Assembly: GCA_051251595.1 (NCBI GenBank)
Contig: JBPOFA010000004.1
Location: forward strand, 124,001 to 188,000
Source of the DNA: NORP110 sp051251595
GTDB lineage: Bacteria; Pseudomonadota; Alphaproteobacteria; Rhodobacterales; Rhodobacteraceae
Direction: 5' to 3'
Length of the DNA stretch: 64,000 nucleotides
Made by a program: the position numbers and the translations under genes. Shown in pieces: positions 17,622 through 25,383 of this stretch. How positions within the stretch are numbered: the first letter of the stretch is position 1; the number at the start of each line of letters is the position of its first letter. The notes under the pieces were generated by a model, which saw nothing but the letters and a program-made list of their open reading frames with translations, made no database searches and was not told where the DNA came from.

Positions 17622-18686
17622 TTAGGTCAGGCTTCGATCCAAACAGCTTAGCCAGTTTTCGAGTGCCAGTTTGTCCAAGATCGCTTGATCATATCCCCGT
17701 TCTGACAAAGCGTGGAACATATTTTGCACGCCGGTGACGTCTCCGATGCCCTTGGGCACAACGCAGCCATCAAAATCTGAACCCAAACCGACGTGATCTT
17801 CGCCGAGATGTTTGATCAGGTGGTCCAGATGTCTGGCCATGACATCCCAATCGGTTTCTTCAGAGGCTGTTCCGTCGGCGTTCAGGAAAAAGGTTGCATA
17901 ATTCAGGCCGACCATGCCGCCCGTATCCCGGATCATGTCCAGCTGTCGATCGGTCAGGTTGCGTGGAGAGGCGCACTGCGCATGGGCGTTGGAATGCGTC
18001 GCAACCAGAGGGGCGTTGGACAGTGCTGCAACGTCGTTGAAGCCAGCCTCGTTCATGTGGGACAGATCAATCATGATGCCAAGCTGATTGCAAAGCCGCA
18101 CCAGGTCCTTGCCTTTTTCGGTCAACCCGTCGCCGATATCGGGCGACCCCGGAAAGCTGATTGGCACGCCGTGGCCGAAAATCGTCGGTCTGCTCCAGAC
18201 AGGTCCAAGAGAACGCAGGCCCATGTCGTGAAACAGGTATAGGGCATCCAGATCGGGGCCAATGGCCTCTGCCCCTTCCATGTGAAGCACGCCTGCGATG
18301 ATCTCTTTTGCGATCGTGGATCTGACTTCAGCGGCGGTCCGGCAAACCTTGAATTCTGTTGGCGCGGCGCGTTCCATCCAGTGAAACAGACCTGCCATTG
18401 CCATGGCGACCGGTTGTGCGGGCTCATGCGTCATCAAGGGTGGAAGCGGGATGTCGTAGGGTGGGTTGGCCATGATCGTCGAGAAATCAGGCGGCGGTCC
18501 ATCCGAAACTGGTGGTACAAAGATTGCGAACAAGCCGCCCGCGAACCCGCCCTTTTGCATGCGCCTTAGATCCAGATGGCCGCGGCCAGTCTCGCCAAGC
18601 CATGTGTCTTCTCTTGATGCCGGGCTCATCATCAATCGCAACAGGAAATCATTATGTCCGTCGAAGAATGGTTTTCTGTGCGTCAT
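17622..18686 (-). CDS. membrane dipeptidase (peptidase M19, renal dipeptidase type)
   Basis: A 354-residue M19 zinc dipeptidase. Metal and catalytic signatures are DGHND near the N-terminus, MEGAEAIG, THSNAHA and SDFDGC, all intact. I start at ATG 18686 (MTHRKPFFDGHND); the frame stays open upstream to 18851, but that part lies inside the preceding ChaC gene and is not family-like. Flanked on both sides by ChaC genes, it probably hydrolyses Cys-Gly or a similar dipeptide left after removal of the gamma-glutamyl residue. No signal peptide is evident. Confidence 0.9.
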   Translation of the reverse strand: MTHRKPFFDGHNDFLLRLMMSPASREDTWLGETGRGHLDLRRMQKGGFAGGLFAIFVPPVSDGPPPDFSTIMANPPYDIPLPPLMTHEPAQPVAMAMAGLFHWMERAAPTEFKVCRTAAEVRSTIAKEIIAGVLHMEGAEAIGPDLDALYLFHDMGLRSLGPVWSRPTIFGHGVPISFPGSPDIGDGLTEKGKDLVRLCNQLGIMIDLSHMNEAGFNDVAALSNAPLVATHSNAHAQCASPRNLTDRQLDMIRDTGGMVGLNYATFFLNADGTASEETDWDVMARHLDHLIKHLGEDHVGLGSDFDGCVVPKGIGDVTGVQNMFHALSERGYDQAILDKLALENWLSCLDRSLT

Positions 18687-18702
18687 GGTCTGATCTCTGA
18701 TG

Positions 18703-19479
18703 TTAGGTGCTTTTGGGGGGGAGTGATTGCATATGTCGCTCAACATCGGCGAGCAACGCAGAGCAGTCCTTGTCGACGATACCCAACACAGCGAACTGGG
18801 CGACGATGTTTTCCAGATACTCTTTGCTGGTGCCCAAAAAGCCCGAACCATGCGCGATAAAGCGGATTTGTTCTTCGTGGGGCAAGTCGGCCTCTATTCC
18901 GTCTGCGGAATGGTCCGCAACAAAGGTCAATGCCTCTATTTCATGGCTATCGATCTGGACCGGAACAAAAGTTGGTATGTAGCCGGGTCCAATCATTTCC
19001 CGACGCCACAAGACCTCTGTTTCGGTTTCTATGTGATGTTTTTCGATACGAAACGCCAACCCTTCGCAGCTATGTCCCTGATCAAGCCCCGCCATAAGGC
19101 CTGGCTTTTCCTTGGTGCCGCGTCCGCCATAAATGTCCTTCAACAGAAAACGACGCGCGTAGCCCGGCAAGGTGGCGCGACGTACATCTGCGAACCGAAA
19201 AGCGGGATCCCACATCAATGACCCATAGGCAAAGACCCAAAGGTCATCATCAAATCGCCCGTTCAGGGCATTGACCCGCAGCTCTTCGCGTTTCTCGTCG
19301 GAGTGAAGCTCTTCAAGAACCCAACTCAGCTCTGGTCGTTCGGCGAATGCAGATTCTGCGCTGAATGTCCGGAAAAAGGACGTCAAAGGATCCTTGATTT
19401 TGTCACGCAATTCAGGATGCGCGGAAAACGGGTCGGACGGCACGGTCTTTATTTCTGGTGTGGGACGAACTGGTTTCAA
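18703..19479 (-). CDS. gamma-glutamylcyclotransferase (ChaC family)
   Basis: A 258-residue ChaC protein. The motif FAYGSLMWDPAF is intact, and the putative catalytic Glu lies in LWRREMIGPGYIP. An N-terminal extension of about 75 residues precedes the domain. The start is TTG at 19479, supported by GGAG upstream. It is the first gene of the operon ChaC, M19 dipeptidase, ChaC variant, MFS. In the family this enzyme degrades glutathione or gamma-glutamyl peptides to 5-oxoproline. A perfect 16-bp palindrome lies 12 bases upstream of the start codon. Confidence 0.85.
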   Translation of the reverse strand: MKPVRPTPEIKTVPSDPFSAHPELRDKIKDPLTSFFRTFSAESAFAERPELSWVLEELHSDEKREELRVNALNGRFDDDLWVFAYGSLMWDPAFRFADVRRATLPGYARRFLLKDIYGGRGTKEKPGLMAGLDQGHSCEGLAFRIEKHHIETETEVLWRREMIGPGYIPTFVPVQIDSHEIEALTFVADHSADGIEADLPHEEQIRFIAHGSGFLGTSKEYLENIVAQFAVLGIVDKDCSALLADVERHMQSLPPKST

Positions 19480-19490
19480 CTTGTGCTCCG

Positions 19491-19506
19491 CTTGATCGCG
19501 ATCAAG
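19491..19506. promoter_or_regulatory. perfect 16-bp palindrome upstream of the ChaC operon, candidate operator
   Basis: CTTGATCGCGATCAAG is a perfect palindrome in the divergent region between the ChaC operon (start 19479) and the glutaryl-CoA dehydrogenase gene (start 19660). A second imperfect inverted repeat (CCCAAT / ATTGGG at 19613-19628) lies nearer the dehydrogenase. Operator function is inferred. Confidence 0.45.
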
Positions 19507-19659
19507 GCATGTCCAATAATTTGGATGTTATCCATTCAATGTCTCAAAGAACGTTGCGTGTGCAGCGTTTACCACTTTTAATGCATGTCCAAAGAGATGA
19601 ATGGGAAACCGCCCCAATGTCAATTGGGCGCAGCCGGGTGGCCGAAAAGGAATAGTCGA

Positions 19660-20859
19660 TTGTCGTCAAACAAAAATAGGGGTCAGAGTTTTGACTGGCA
19701 GGATCCGTTCCGGCTGATCAACCAGTTGTCCGGCGAAGAGCGTATGATCGCTGAATCCGCCGCCAGCTTCGCAGCCGACAATCTGGCGCCTCGGGCAGAA
19801 GCCGCTTATCTGAACGAAGAAACAGACCCTGCGATTTTTCCTGAAATGGGGCAGGCGGGGTTGTTGGGCATAACCGTGCCAGAGCAGTATGGCGGTGCTG
19901 GGGCGTCTTATGTCAGCTATGGGCTGGTGGCGCGAGAAGTCGAACGCATCGACAGTGGCTATCGGTCTATGATGTCGGTGCAATCCTCTTTGGTTATCTA
20001 CCCGATCCAGACCTACGGATCGCAAGCGCAACGCGACAAATATCTGCCCAAGCTTGTGGATGGATCCCTGATTGGGTGCTTTGGGCTAACCGAACCAGAA
20101 GCCGGGTCTGACCCGGGCGGCATGCGCAGCACGGCGACCAAGTCGGATGCGGGTTACGTCTTGAACGGGTCCAAGATGTGGATATCAAACAGCCCGATCG
20201 CGGACGTGTTTGTTGTGTGGGTGAAATCAGAACCCCACGGCGGCAAGGTGCGCGGTTTCATTCTTGAAAAAGGGATGAAGGGCCTTTCTGCGCCCAAGAT
20301 CGAAGGCAAGTTAAGCCTGCGCGCCTCTGTCACCGGGGAAATCGTCATGGACAATGTCGAGGTCGGTGAAGAGGCGTTGTTGCCAGATGCGCAAGGCATG
20401 TCGGGGCCGTTCGGATGTTTGAACCGGGCCCGCTATGGAATTGCCTGGGGGGTCATGGGGGCCGCCGAGGATTGCTGGACGCGGAGCCGTCAATACGGTT
20501 TGGATCGCAAACAGTTTGGGCGGCCTTTGGCGGCGACCCAGTTGTACCAAAAAAAGTTGGCAGACATGCAGACCGAAATCGCGCTGGGGCTGCAGGCTGC
20601 TTTGCAGGTTGGCCGGATGATGGATGATGGCAGTTTCGCACCAGAGATGATTTCGCTGATCAAGCGCAACAATTGCGGCAAGGCCCTCGACATCGCGCGT
20701 GCCGCACGGGACATGCATGGCGGCAACGGGATTCAAAGCGCTTATCACGTGATGCGACATTCCCAAAACCTGGAAACGGTGAACACATATGAGGGCACGC
20801 ATGATGTGCATGCCTTGATCCTTGGGCGCGCCCAAACCGACCTGCAAGCGTTCTTCTAA
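19660..20859 (+). CDS. gcdH: glutaryl-CoA dehydrogenase
   Basis: An acyl-CoA dehydrogenase of 399 residues from the TTG start chosen here; it oxidatively decarboxylates glutaryl-CoA to crotonyl-CoA with FAD. Family marks include FDWQDPFRL at the N-terminus, GCFGLTEPEAGSDPGGM, and the catalytic Glu in NTYEGTHDVHALILGRA. The TTG at 19660 has AAGGAA 8 bases upstream and gives the usual GcdH length; the frame is open to 19585. It is followed by a family III CoA-transferase gene only 4 bases away, as expected for glutarate activation and oxidation. Confidence 0.9.
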   Translation: MSSNKNRGQSFDWQDPFRLINQLSGEERMIAESAASFAADNLAPRAEAAYLNEETDPAIFPEMGQAGLLGITVPEQYGGAGASYVSYGLVAREVERIDSGYRSMMSVQSSLVIYPIQTYGSQAQRDKYLPKLVDGSLIGCFGLTEPEAGSDPGGMRSTATKSDAGYVLNGSKMWISNSPIADVFVVWVKSEPHGGKVRGFILEKGMKGLSAPKIEGKLSLRASVTGEIVMDNVEVGEEALLPDAQGMSGPFGCLNRARYGIAWGVMGAAEDCWTRSRQYGLDRKQFGRPLAATQLYQKKLADMQTEIALGLQAALQVGRMMDDGSFAPEMISLIKRNNCGKALDIARAARDMHGGNGIQSAYHVMRHSQNLETVNTYEGTHDVHALILGRAQTDLQAFF

Positions 20860-20863
20860 GCTG

Positions 20864-22009
20864 ATGCGCAGCGCACCGCTCAAAGGGCTAAAAGTTGTAG
20901 AGCTTGCACGTATCCTGGCCGGGCCGTGGTTGGGGCAGACTTTGGCAGATCTTGGGGCCGAAGTGATCAAGGTCGAAGCGCCGCAAGGCGACGATACACG
21001 ACGCTGGGGCCCGCCGTTTATTGATCGTGTGCGCAAAGACGGCACGACAGAAACCGTCGCTGCCTATTTCCACGCGACCAACCGTGGCAAGCAATCGGTG
21101 ACATGTGACTTTCAGGATAAGGCGGATCTGGATCGCCTTAAGGCTTTGATTGCGTCTGCGGATGTTGTCATTGAAAACTTCAAAGTCGGCGGGCTGGCGA
21201 AGTTCGGGCTGGATTACCAGACCTTGTCCGCAACAAATCCCGGCCTTGTGTATCTGTCGATCACCGGGTTTGGGCAAGACGGCCCGCGTGCGTCGCAACC
21301 GGGTTATGACTTTTTGATCCAGGGCATGTCCGGCATCATGGATTTGACTGGAGAGCCTGAAGGCGCACCGCAAAAGGTTGGGGTGGCCTGGATCGATATT
21401 TTTACAGGTCTCTATGGGACGATCGCCGTTCAGGCGGCGCTGCGTGAACGGGACACATCCGGGTTGGGCCAGCATATTGATGTGTCTCTACTGGATTGCG
21501 GGGTGGCTGTCCTTGCCAATCAGGCGACAAATCTTTTGCTTGGCGGAACGGCTCCACATCGGCTGGGCAACGCACATCCCAATATCGTGCCATATTCGGT
21601 CTTTCCGGCCTCTGATGGGCATCTGATTATTGCCTGCGGAAATGACCGGCAGTTTCAGGCGTTGTGCCGCGCGTTTGGGGCAGAGGACTTGGCCCGGGAC
21701 CCAAGGTTTGCGACAAACCCAGACAGGGTCGAAAATCGTGATGATCTCATTGAACGACTGTCTTTGATTTTGTCCGGTCAGGCCCGCGATGTTATCGTCG
21801 AAAAACTGGAAAAGGCCGGTGTTCCCTGCGGTCCGATCAATTCGGTTGCGGATGCGTTGGCGGAACCTCAGGTGCAAGCCAGGGGAATGCAAATCGCGCC
21901 GGAAGGCATTGCCGGCCTACGCAGCCCGATACGGTTTTCCAGAAGCGCGCTCACCTTTGATAAAGCTGCGCCGGCATTGGGTGAGGGGGCGTGGTCTTTT
22001 GATGACTAA
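20864..22009 (+). CDS. CaiB/BaiF family III CoA-transferase, probable glutarate CoA-transferase
   Basis: A 381-residue family III CoA-transferase. It opens with LKGLKVVELARILAGPWLGQTLADLGAEVIKVE-type sequence typical of the family, and the catalytic Asp lies in GVAWIDIFTG. Start ATG 20864 is 4 bases after gcdH; an upstream frame extension is not needed. The pairing with gcdH is the known arrangement of succinyl-CoA:glutarate CoA-transferase (SUGCT), so glutarate is the likely acceptor. Its stop converges closely on that of the GntR regulator. Confidence 0.8.
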   Translation: MRSAPLKGLKVVELARILAGPWLGQTLADLGAEVIKVEAPQGDDTRRWGPPFIDRVRKDGTTETVAAYFHATNRGKQSVTCDFQDKADLDRLKALIASADVVIENFKVGGLAKFGLDYQTLSATNPGLVYLSITGFGQDGPRASQPGYDFLIQGMSGIMDLTGEPEGAPQKVGVAWIDIFTGLYGTIAVQAALRERDTSGLGQHIDVSLLDCGVAVLANQATNLLLGGTAPHRLGNAHPNIVPYSVFPASDGHLIIACGNDRQFQALCRAFGAEDLARDPRFATNPDRVENRDDLIERLSLILSGQARDVIVEKLEKAGVPCGPINSVADALAEPQVQARGMQIAPEGIAGLRSPIRFSRSALTFDKAAPALGEGAWSFDD

Positions 22010-22020
22010 AGAGCGTCGGT

Positions 22021-22683
22021 CTATGGCGCGTCGCTAAGGGCGGTCCGAAATGCGACGGCCAAGATAAAGATGTGTTCTTTCAACCGAAGCGCGGCATGCT
22101 CGGCGTCTTTGTCGATACAGGCCTGCAGAATTTCGGAATGCTCGTTCATCGACCGATCCAGCCTTTCGTTCATGATCGTGAACAAATGCGTTCGAAGCGC
22201 TTTCACCGGGCTGATTGTCCGATGATAGGCGTCGCGAACGGCCCGATTGCCCGAGGCTTCGATTATGGATGTGTGAAACTGCAGGTCTCCTTGCGTGTAG
22301 AGAGCAGGGTCTCTTGCATTCAGAGCTTGTTGCATTTGGGTTTGCGCGGTCGTCAGCTGTTGGACAAGCGTGTCTGGCTGGGTTTGGATGGCCTTGCGGA
22401 TCGCAAAGGTTTCTAACACCGCTCTGTATTCGCACAGATCGTCGACCTCATCCGGGTCGGGTGTAAAAACAAACGTGCCACGACTGCGTTCGATCTTGAC
22501 CAGCCCCTCTGCCTGAAGCGCCGCAAGCGCGTCCCTGACGGGCGAGCGGCTGACGCCAAGAGCGTCGGCGAGTCGCTGTTCTGACAGTTTGGACCCAAGT
22601 CCCAGTTCCCCGGCGACAATCGCTTCGCGGATGCGATCAGCGGTCAGTTCCATCAAAGATTTCTTTTGATCAATAGGTTGCAC
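22021..22683 (-). CDS. GntR family transcriptional regulator (FCD subfamily)
   Basis: A 220-residue regulator with an N-terminal winged helix (LTADRIREAIVAGELGLGSKLSEQRLADALGVSRSPVRDALAAL, here abbreviated to its ends) and a C-terminal FCD effector domain with DLQFHTSIIEASGN. The start is taken as GTG 22683; ATG 22653 is an alternative. The frame continues upstream to 23214 but that part overlaps the operator and the divergent gene. It probably represses the divergent FAD dehydrogenase, and perhaps gcdH and the CoA-transferase, through the palindromes at 22720-22760. Effector unknown; glutarate or 2-hydroxyglutarate is a guess. Confidence 0.88.
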   Translation of the reverse strand: MQPIDQKKSLMELTADRIREAIVAGELGLGSKLSEQRLADALGVSRSPVRDALAALQAEGLVKIERSRGTFVFTPDPDEVDDLCEYRAVLETFAIRKAIQTQPDTLVQQLTTAQTQMQQALNARDPALYTQGDLQFHTSIIEASGNRAVRDAYHRTISPVKALRTHLFTIMNERLDRSMNEHSEILQACIDKDAEHAALRLKEHIFILAVAFRTALSDAP

Positions 22684-22719
22684 GTGTCGGTTCCAATCTT
22701 GGGTCCCCGCGAACCTACC

Positions 22720-22760
22720 ATCCACCATGGTGCTTGACAAGTCTATCCACCATGGTGGAT
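22720..22760. promoter_or_regulatory. tandem palindromic GntR operator overlapping a promoter
   Basis: ATCCACCATGGTGGAT (22745-22760) is a perfect 16-bp palindrome. A second copy, ATCCACCATGGTG (22720-22732), matches its first 13 bases at a 25-base spacing. TTGACA (22734-22739) lies between them, so a bound regulator would block the promoter of the divergent FAD dehydrogenase gene. The site lies 37 bases from the regulator start. Confidence 0.8.
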
Positions 22761-22821
22761 GGTGGTTGGAGATCGATGCCGAGGGTCTTTTCGGCCGAAT
22801 TTTGAATAGAAAGGCTTTATC

Positions 22822-24282
22822 GTGAGCAATCCATTGGACGCGCAGAACGCAATCGCCGCATTTCGTGCGGTGGTCGGGGACGGCAATGTTTTGACGGCAG
22901 AGCCTGATACGGTTGGCTACACAACCGATTGGACCGGTGCCTATGCGACATCTGCTTTGGCTGTTGTTCGACCGGGGTCGACGCAAGAGGTGGCGCAAGT
23001 CATCCGGATTTGCAGCGAAAACGGGATCGCCGTTGTGCCGCAAGGGGGGCGCACTGGGATCTGTGGCGGTGGTGTTCCGGTTGATGATCAGGTGTCCGTT
23101 GTCTTGTCGCTGGTTCGCATGAACAAAATCCGGTCGCTGGATACGGCAGGGCGATCCGTGGTCGTAGAGGCGGGCGTCATCCTGGAAAACTTGCATCACG
23201 CGGCGCTTGACCATGACTTGGTGTTCCCCTTGGTTTTTGGAGCAAAAGGCAGCTGCACGATCGGGGGGAACCTTGCCACGAATGCTGGCGGCTCGAACGT
23301 CGTTCGCTACGGGAACACCCGAGAGCTATGCCTTGGGGTAGAGGCTGTCATGGCGGATGGGTCGATTGTTGATGCGTTGACCGGGCTGCGTAAGGACAAC
23401 ACGGGCTATGACCTAAAAGACCTTCTGATTGGCTCGGAAGGGACGCTTGGGGTCATTACGGCAGCTGTGTTCAAGCTGCATCCAAAGCCAATCGTGCGCA
23501 CGACCGCATTCTTGTCGCTGGCTTCTTTGGATGGCGCGATTGAAGTGCTGAACGATTTGCAGGATCGGACCGGGGGCTGTGTCGAAGCGTTCGAATATAT
23601 GCCCGCGGCCGCGGTTGATGTGATTTGCAAAGTCTTTCCCGACATCAAAAGCCCACTGGAAACGTCTGCGCCAATCGGTGTCTTGGTCGAGGTCGCATCC
23701 AGCCGAAAGGACGATGCAGAGCTTCAGGATGATTGGACGGTTCGGCTGGAAACCCATGTGCTAGAGCTGCTGGCCGAGTTGATGGAAAAAGAATTGGTAC
23801 TGGATGCGGTTGTTGCGCAGTCAGAGCAACAGCGAGAGGCGCTTTGGAAGATGCGTGAATCGATCCTGGAATCCCTCACGGAAAACGGCCCTGTTTATCA
23901 TCTCGATATTTCTTTGCCGCTTGGCAACATTTCCCAATTTGTCGACCTGATGGATGCCAAGGCTGCCGAGCTTGGGTTTAAGCCCATTACGGTTGGGCAT
24001 TTGGGGGACGGGAATTTGCACTATGCCTTGACGGCCCAGGCGGGGCAGGATTGGGACGCCCTGCCTTTGGATGCAATGAAGAAGGCCGCTTATGATCTCC
24101 TCAAGGATTTGAACGGTTCTTTCAGCGCGGAACATGGCATCGGGCAAAGCAAGTTGTCTGTCATGTCGGATTACAAGCAGGCCTCTCAGTTGCAGATGAT
24201 GCGGGCGATCAAGGCGGCTCTGGACCCGATGAATATTATGAACCCCGGAAAGCTGGTTCCGCCGGTTTCTGCTGCGAAATAG
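22822..24282 (+). CDS. FAD-binding oxidase, D-2-hydroxy acid dehydrogenase (GlcD/D2HGDH type)
   Basis: A 486-residue VAO-type flavoprotein. An FAD-binding PCMH domain covers PQGGRTGICGGGVP and CTIGGNLATNAGG, and the C-terminal FAD-oxidase domain has GHLGDGNLHY and EHGIGQSKL. This architecture fits D-lactate, glycolate (GlcD) and D-2-hydroxyglutarate dehydrogenases. The start is GTG at 22822, with GAAAGG upstream. Next to glutarate genes and under its own FCD operator, a role on D-2-hydroxyglutarate is plausible. The sequence alone does not separate these substrates. Confidence 0.82.
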   Translation: MSNPLDAQNAIAAFRAVVGDGNVLTAEPDTVGYTTDWTGAYATSALAVVRPGSTQEVAQVIRICSENGIAVVPQGGRTGICGGGVPVDDQVSVVLSLVRMNKIRSLDTAGRSVVVEAGVILENLHHAALDHDLVFPLVFGAKGSCTIGGNLATNAGGSNVVRYGNTRELCLGVEAVMADGSIVDALTGLRKDNTGYDLKDLLIGSEGTLGVITAAVFKLHPKPIVRTTAFLSLASLDGAIEVLNDLQDRTGGCVEAFEYMPAAAVDVICKVFPDIKSPLETSAPIGVLVEVASSRKDDAELQDDWTVRLETHVLELLAELMEKELVLDAVVAQSEQQREALWKMRESILESLTENGPVYHLDISLPLGNISQFVDLMDAKAAELGFKPITVGHLGDGNLHYALTAQAGQDWDALPLDAMKKAAYDLLKDLNGSFSAEHGIGQSKLSVMSDYKQASQLQMMRAIKAALDPMNIMNPGKLVPPVSAAK

Positions 24283-24319
24283 CGAACTGTCCCCACCAAA
24301 AGGAAAAGGAAATTCGAAA

Positions 24320-25279
24320 ATGTCTTTGGCTGTAACGAGAACTGCAATGTCTTTTGCTTTGGCGCTTGGCCTGTCTGGCACAGCATCGGCGCAAGATTTG
24401 TTCGAGGGCTGTCCCTCTGGTCCAATCTTGGAAAAGTTCGGGGAATTTGGTCGAACAGGAAGAATGCCGCCCGAATTGGGAAAATGGCTCAACACACCTT
24501 CGGCCCAAAAGGTAGAGCCATGGTCCCCGTTTGATAACGTTGACTTCGTCGGCATCTGTTGGGTGTCTGCCTGGTTGGTGCACACGGATGACGGGGTTGT
24601 GTTGATTGACACCTTGTATGGCCCCTTCACCAACATGCTTGTTGAGAACATTGAAAAAGCAGGTGTGGATTTGGAAGACATCAAATATGTTTTGATGACC
24701 CATGGCCATTTCGATCATGTCGGCGGCGCGGTCGCGCTTAAGCCGTTGGTGCCGAATGCAACTTTTGTGATGACCCAAGGCGGCTGGGATGAGGCGGTTG
24801 ACTCGGCTGAGAAATCCCAAGGCGGTCGCCGCGCCTGGGATATGATTGAACCCGAAAAGGTTGTTGCAGATGGTGATGCGATCGAGCTGGGCGGAAACAA
24901 GTTCGAGGTCATCGAAACGCCCGGACATACCTGGGGTACCGCGTCTTATCTTTACGACGTTCAGGACGGCGACGACACGTTCCGTGCGATCACAATTGGC
25001 GGCTTGGGGCTCAACGCGATTGAAGGTCCTCCGCAGGTCAGGGCTTATATCGAAAGCGTGGATCGTGTCCGTGCGTTGGTCGAGGATAGTGACGAGCATG
25101 TGCAGGTTCACTTGACCACGCACGGGTTTTCAAATGGGTTGGATGAAAACCGCCAGGCCCATGCAGAGCGCCAAGAAGGAGAGCCGAACATCTTTGTGGA
25201 TCCTGATGCACTGTTGTCGCAAGTGGCCTCTTTGCGCGAGGGGGCCGTCAAACGGCTGGCCGTCGAAAACAGTAAATAG
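24320..25279 (+). CDS. exported metallo-beta-lactamase-fold hydrolase
   Basis: A 319-residue MBL-fold protein with a signal peptide (about residues 1-24, ending TASA before QDLFEG). The zinc motif HGHFDH is at 128-133, with further ligands in GHTWG and TTHGFS. This pattern is close to class B3-like and related periplasmic hydrolases, but I do not assign beta-lactam activity. It lies 38 bases after the GlcD-like gene with AAAAGGAAA upstream, so it may share its promoter. Confidence 0.85.
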   Translation: MSLAVTRTAMSFALALGLSGTASAQDLFEGCPSGPILEKFGEFGRTGRMPPELGKWLNTPSAQKVEPWSPFDNVDFVGICWVSAWLVHTDDGVVLIDTLYGPFTNMLVENIEKAGVDLEDIKYVLMTHGHFDHVGGAVALKPLVPNATFVMTQGGWDEAVDSAEKSQGGRRAWDMIEPEKVVADGDAIELGGNKFEVIETPGHTWGTASYLYDVQDGDDTFRAITIGGLGLNAIEGPPQVRAYIESVDRVRALVEDSDEHVQVHLTTHGFSNGLDENRQAHAERQEGEPNIFVDPDALLSQVASLREGAVKRLAVENSK

Positions 25280-25291
25280 ACGAAATCGGGC

Positions 25292-25312
25292 GCGGGGGCA
25301 TCACCCCCCCGC
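25292..25312 (+). other. GC hairpin after the metallo-hydrolase gene
   Basis: A 7-bp stem GCGGGGG / CCCCCGC with a 7-base loop, 13 bases after the stop codon. There is no T-run, so it is at best a weak or rho-assisted terminator. Confidence 0.35.
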
Positions 25313-25327
25313 TGCTGGTCGCCGGGC

Positions 25328-25356
25328 TTGACACAAAAAGACATGTGCAATAATAG
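25328..25356 (+). promoter_or_regulatory. strong sigma-70-type promoter of the hydroxycinnamate operon
   Basis: TTGACA (25328-25333) and TAATAG (25351-25356) are separated by exactly 17 bases. It lies about 30 bases upstream of the first ATG of the SDR-crotonase-MarR operon. Confidence 0.75.
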
Positions 25357-25372
25357 TTATTAAATATAACTA
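25354..25372. promoter_or_regulatory. inverted repeat overlapping the -10, candidate MarR operator
   Basis: TAGTTAT-N5-ATAACTA is a perfect 7-bp inverted repeat. It overlaps the -10 element and likely transcription start, which is typical of MarR-family repression. A MarR regulator is encoded in the same operon (26933-27421). Confidence 0.75.
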
Positions 25373-25383
25373 AAGGGGTGACT

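Noticed and set aside
22684..23214. In-frame upstream extension of the GntR regulator by about 177 codons
   Set aside because: It crosses the operator and the divergent dehydrogenase gene and has no GntR-like sequence; the family length fits a start at 22683 or 22653.
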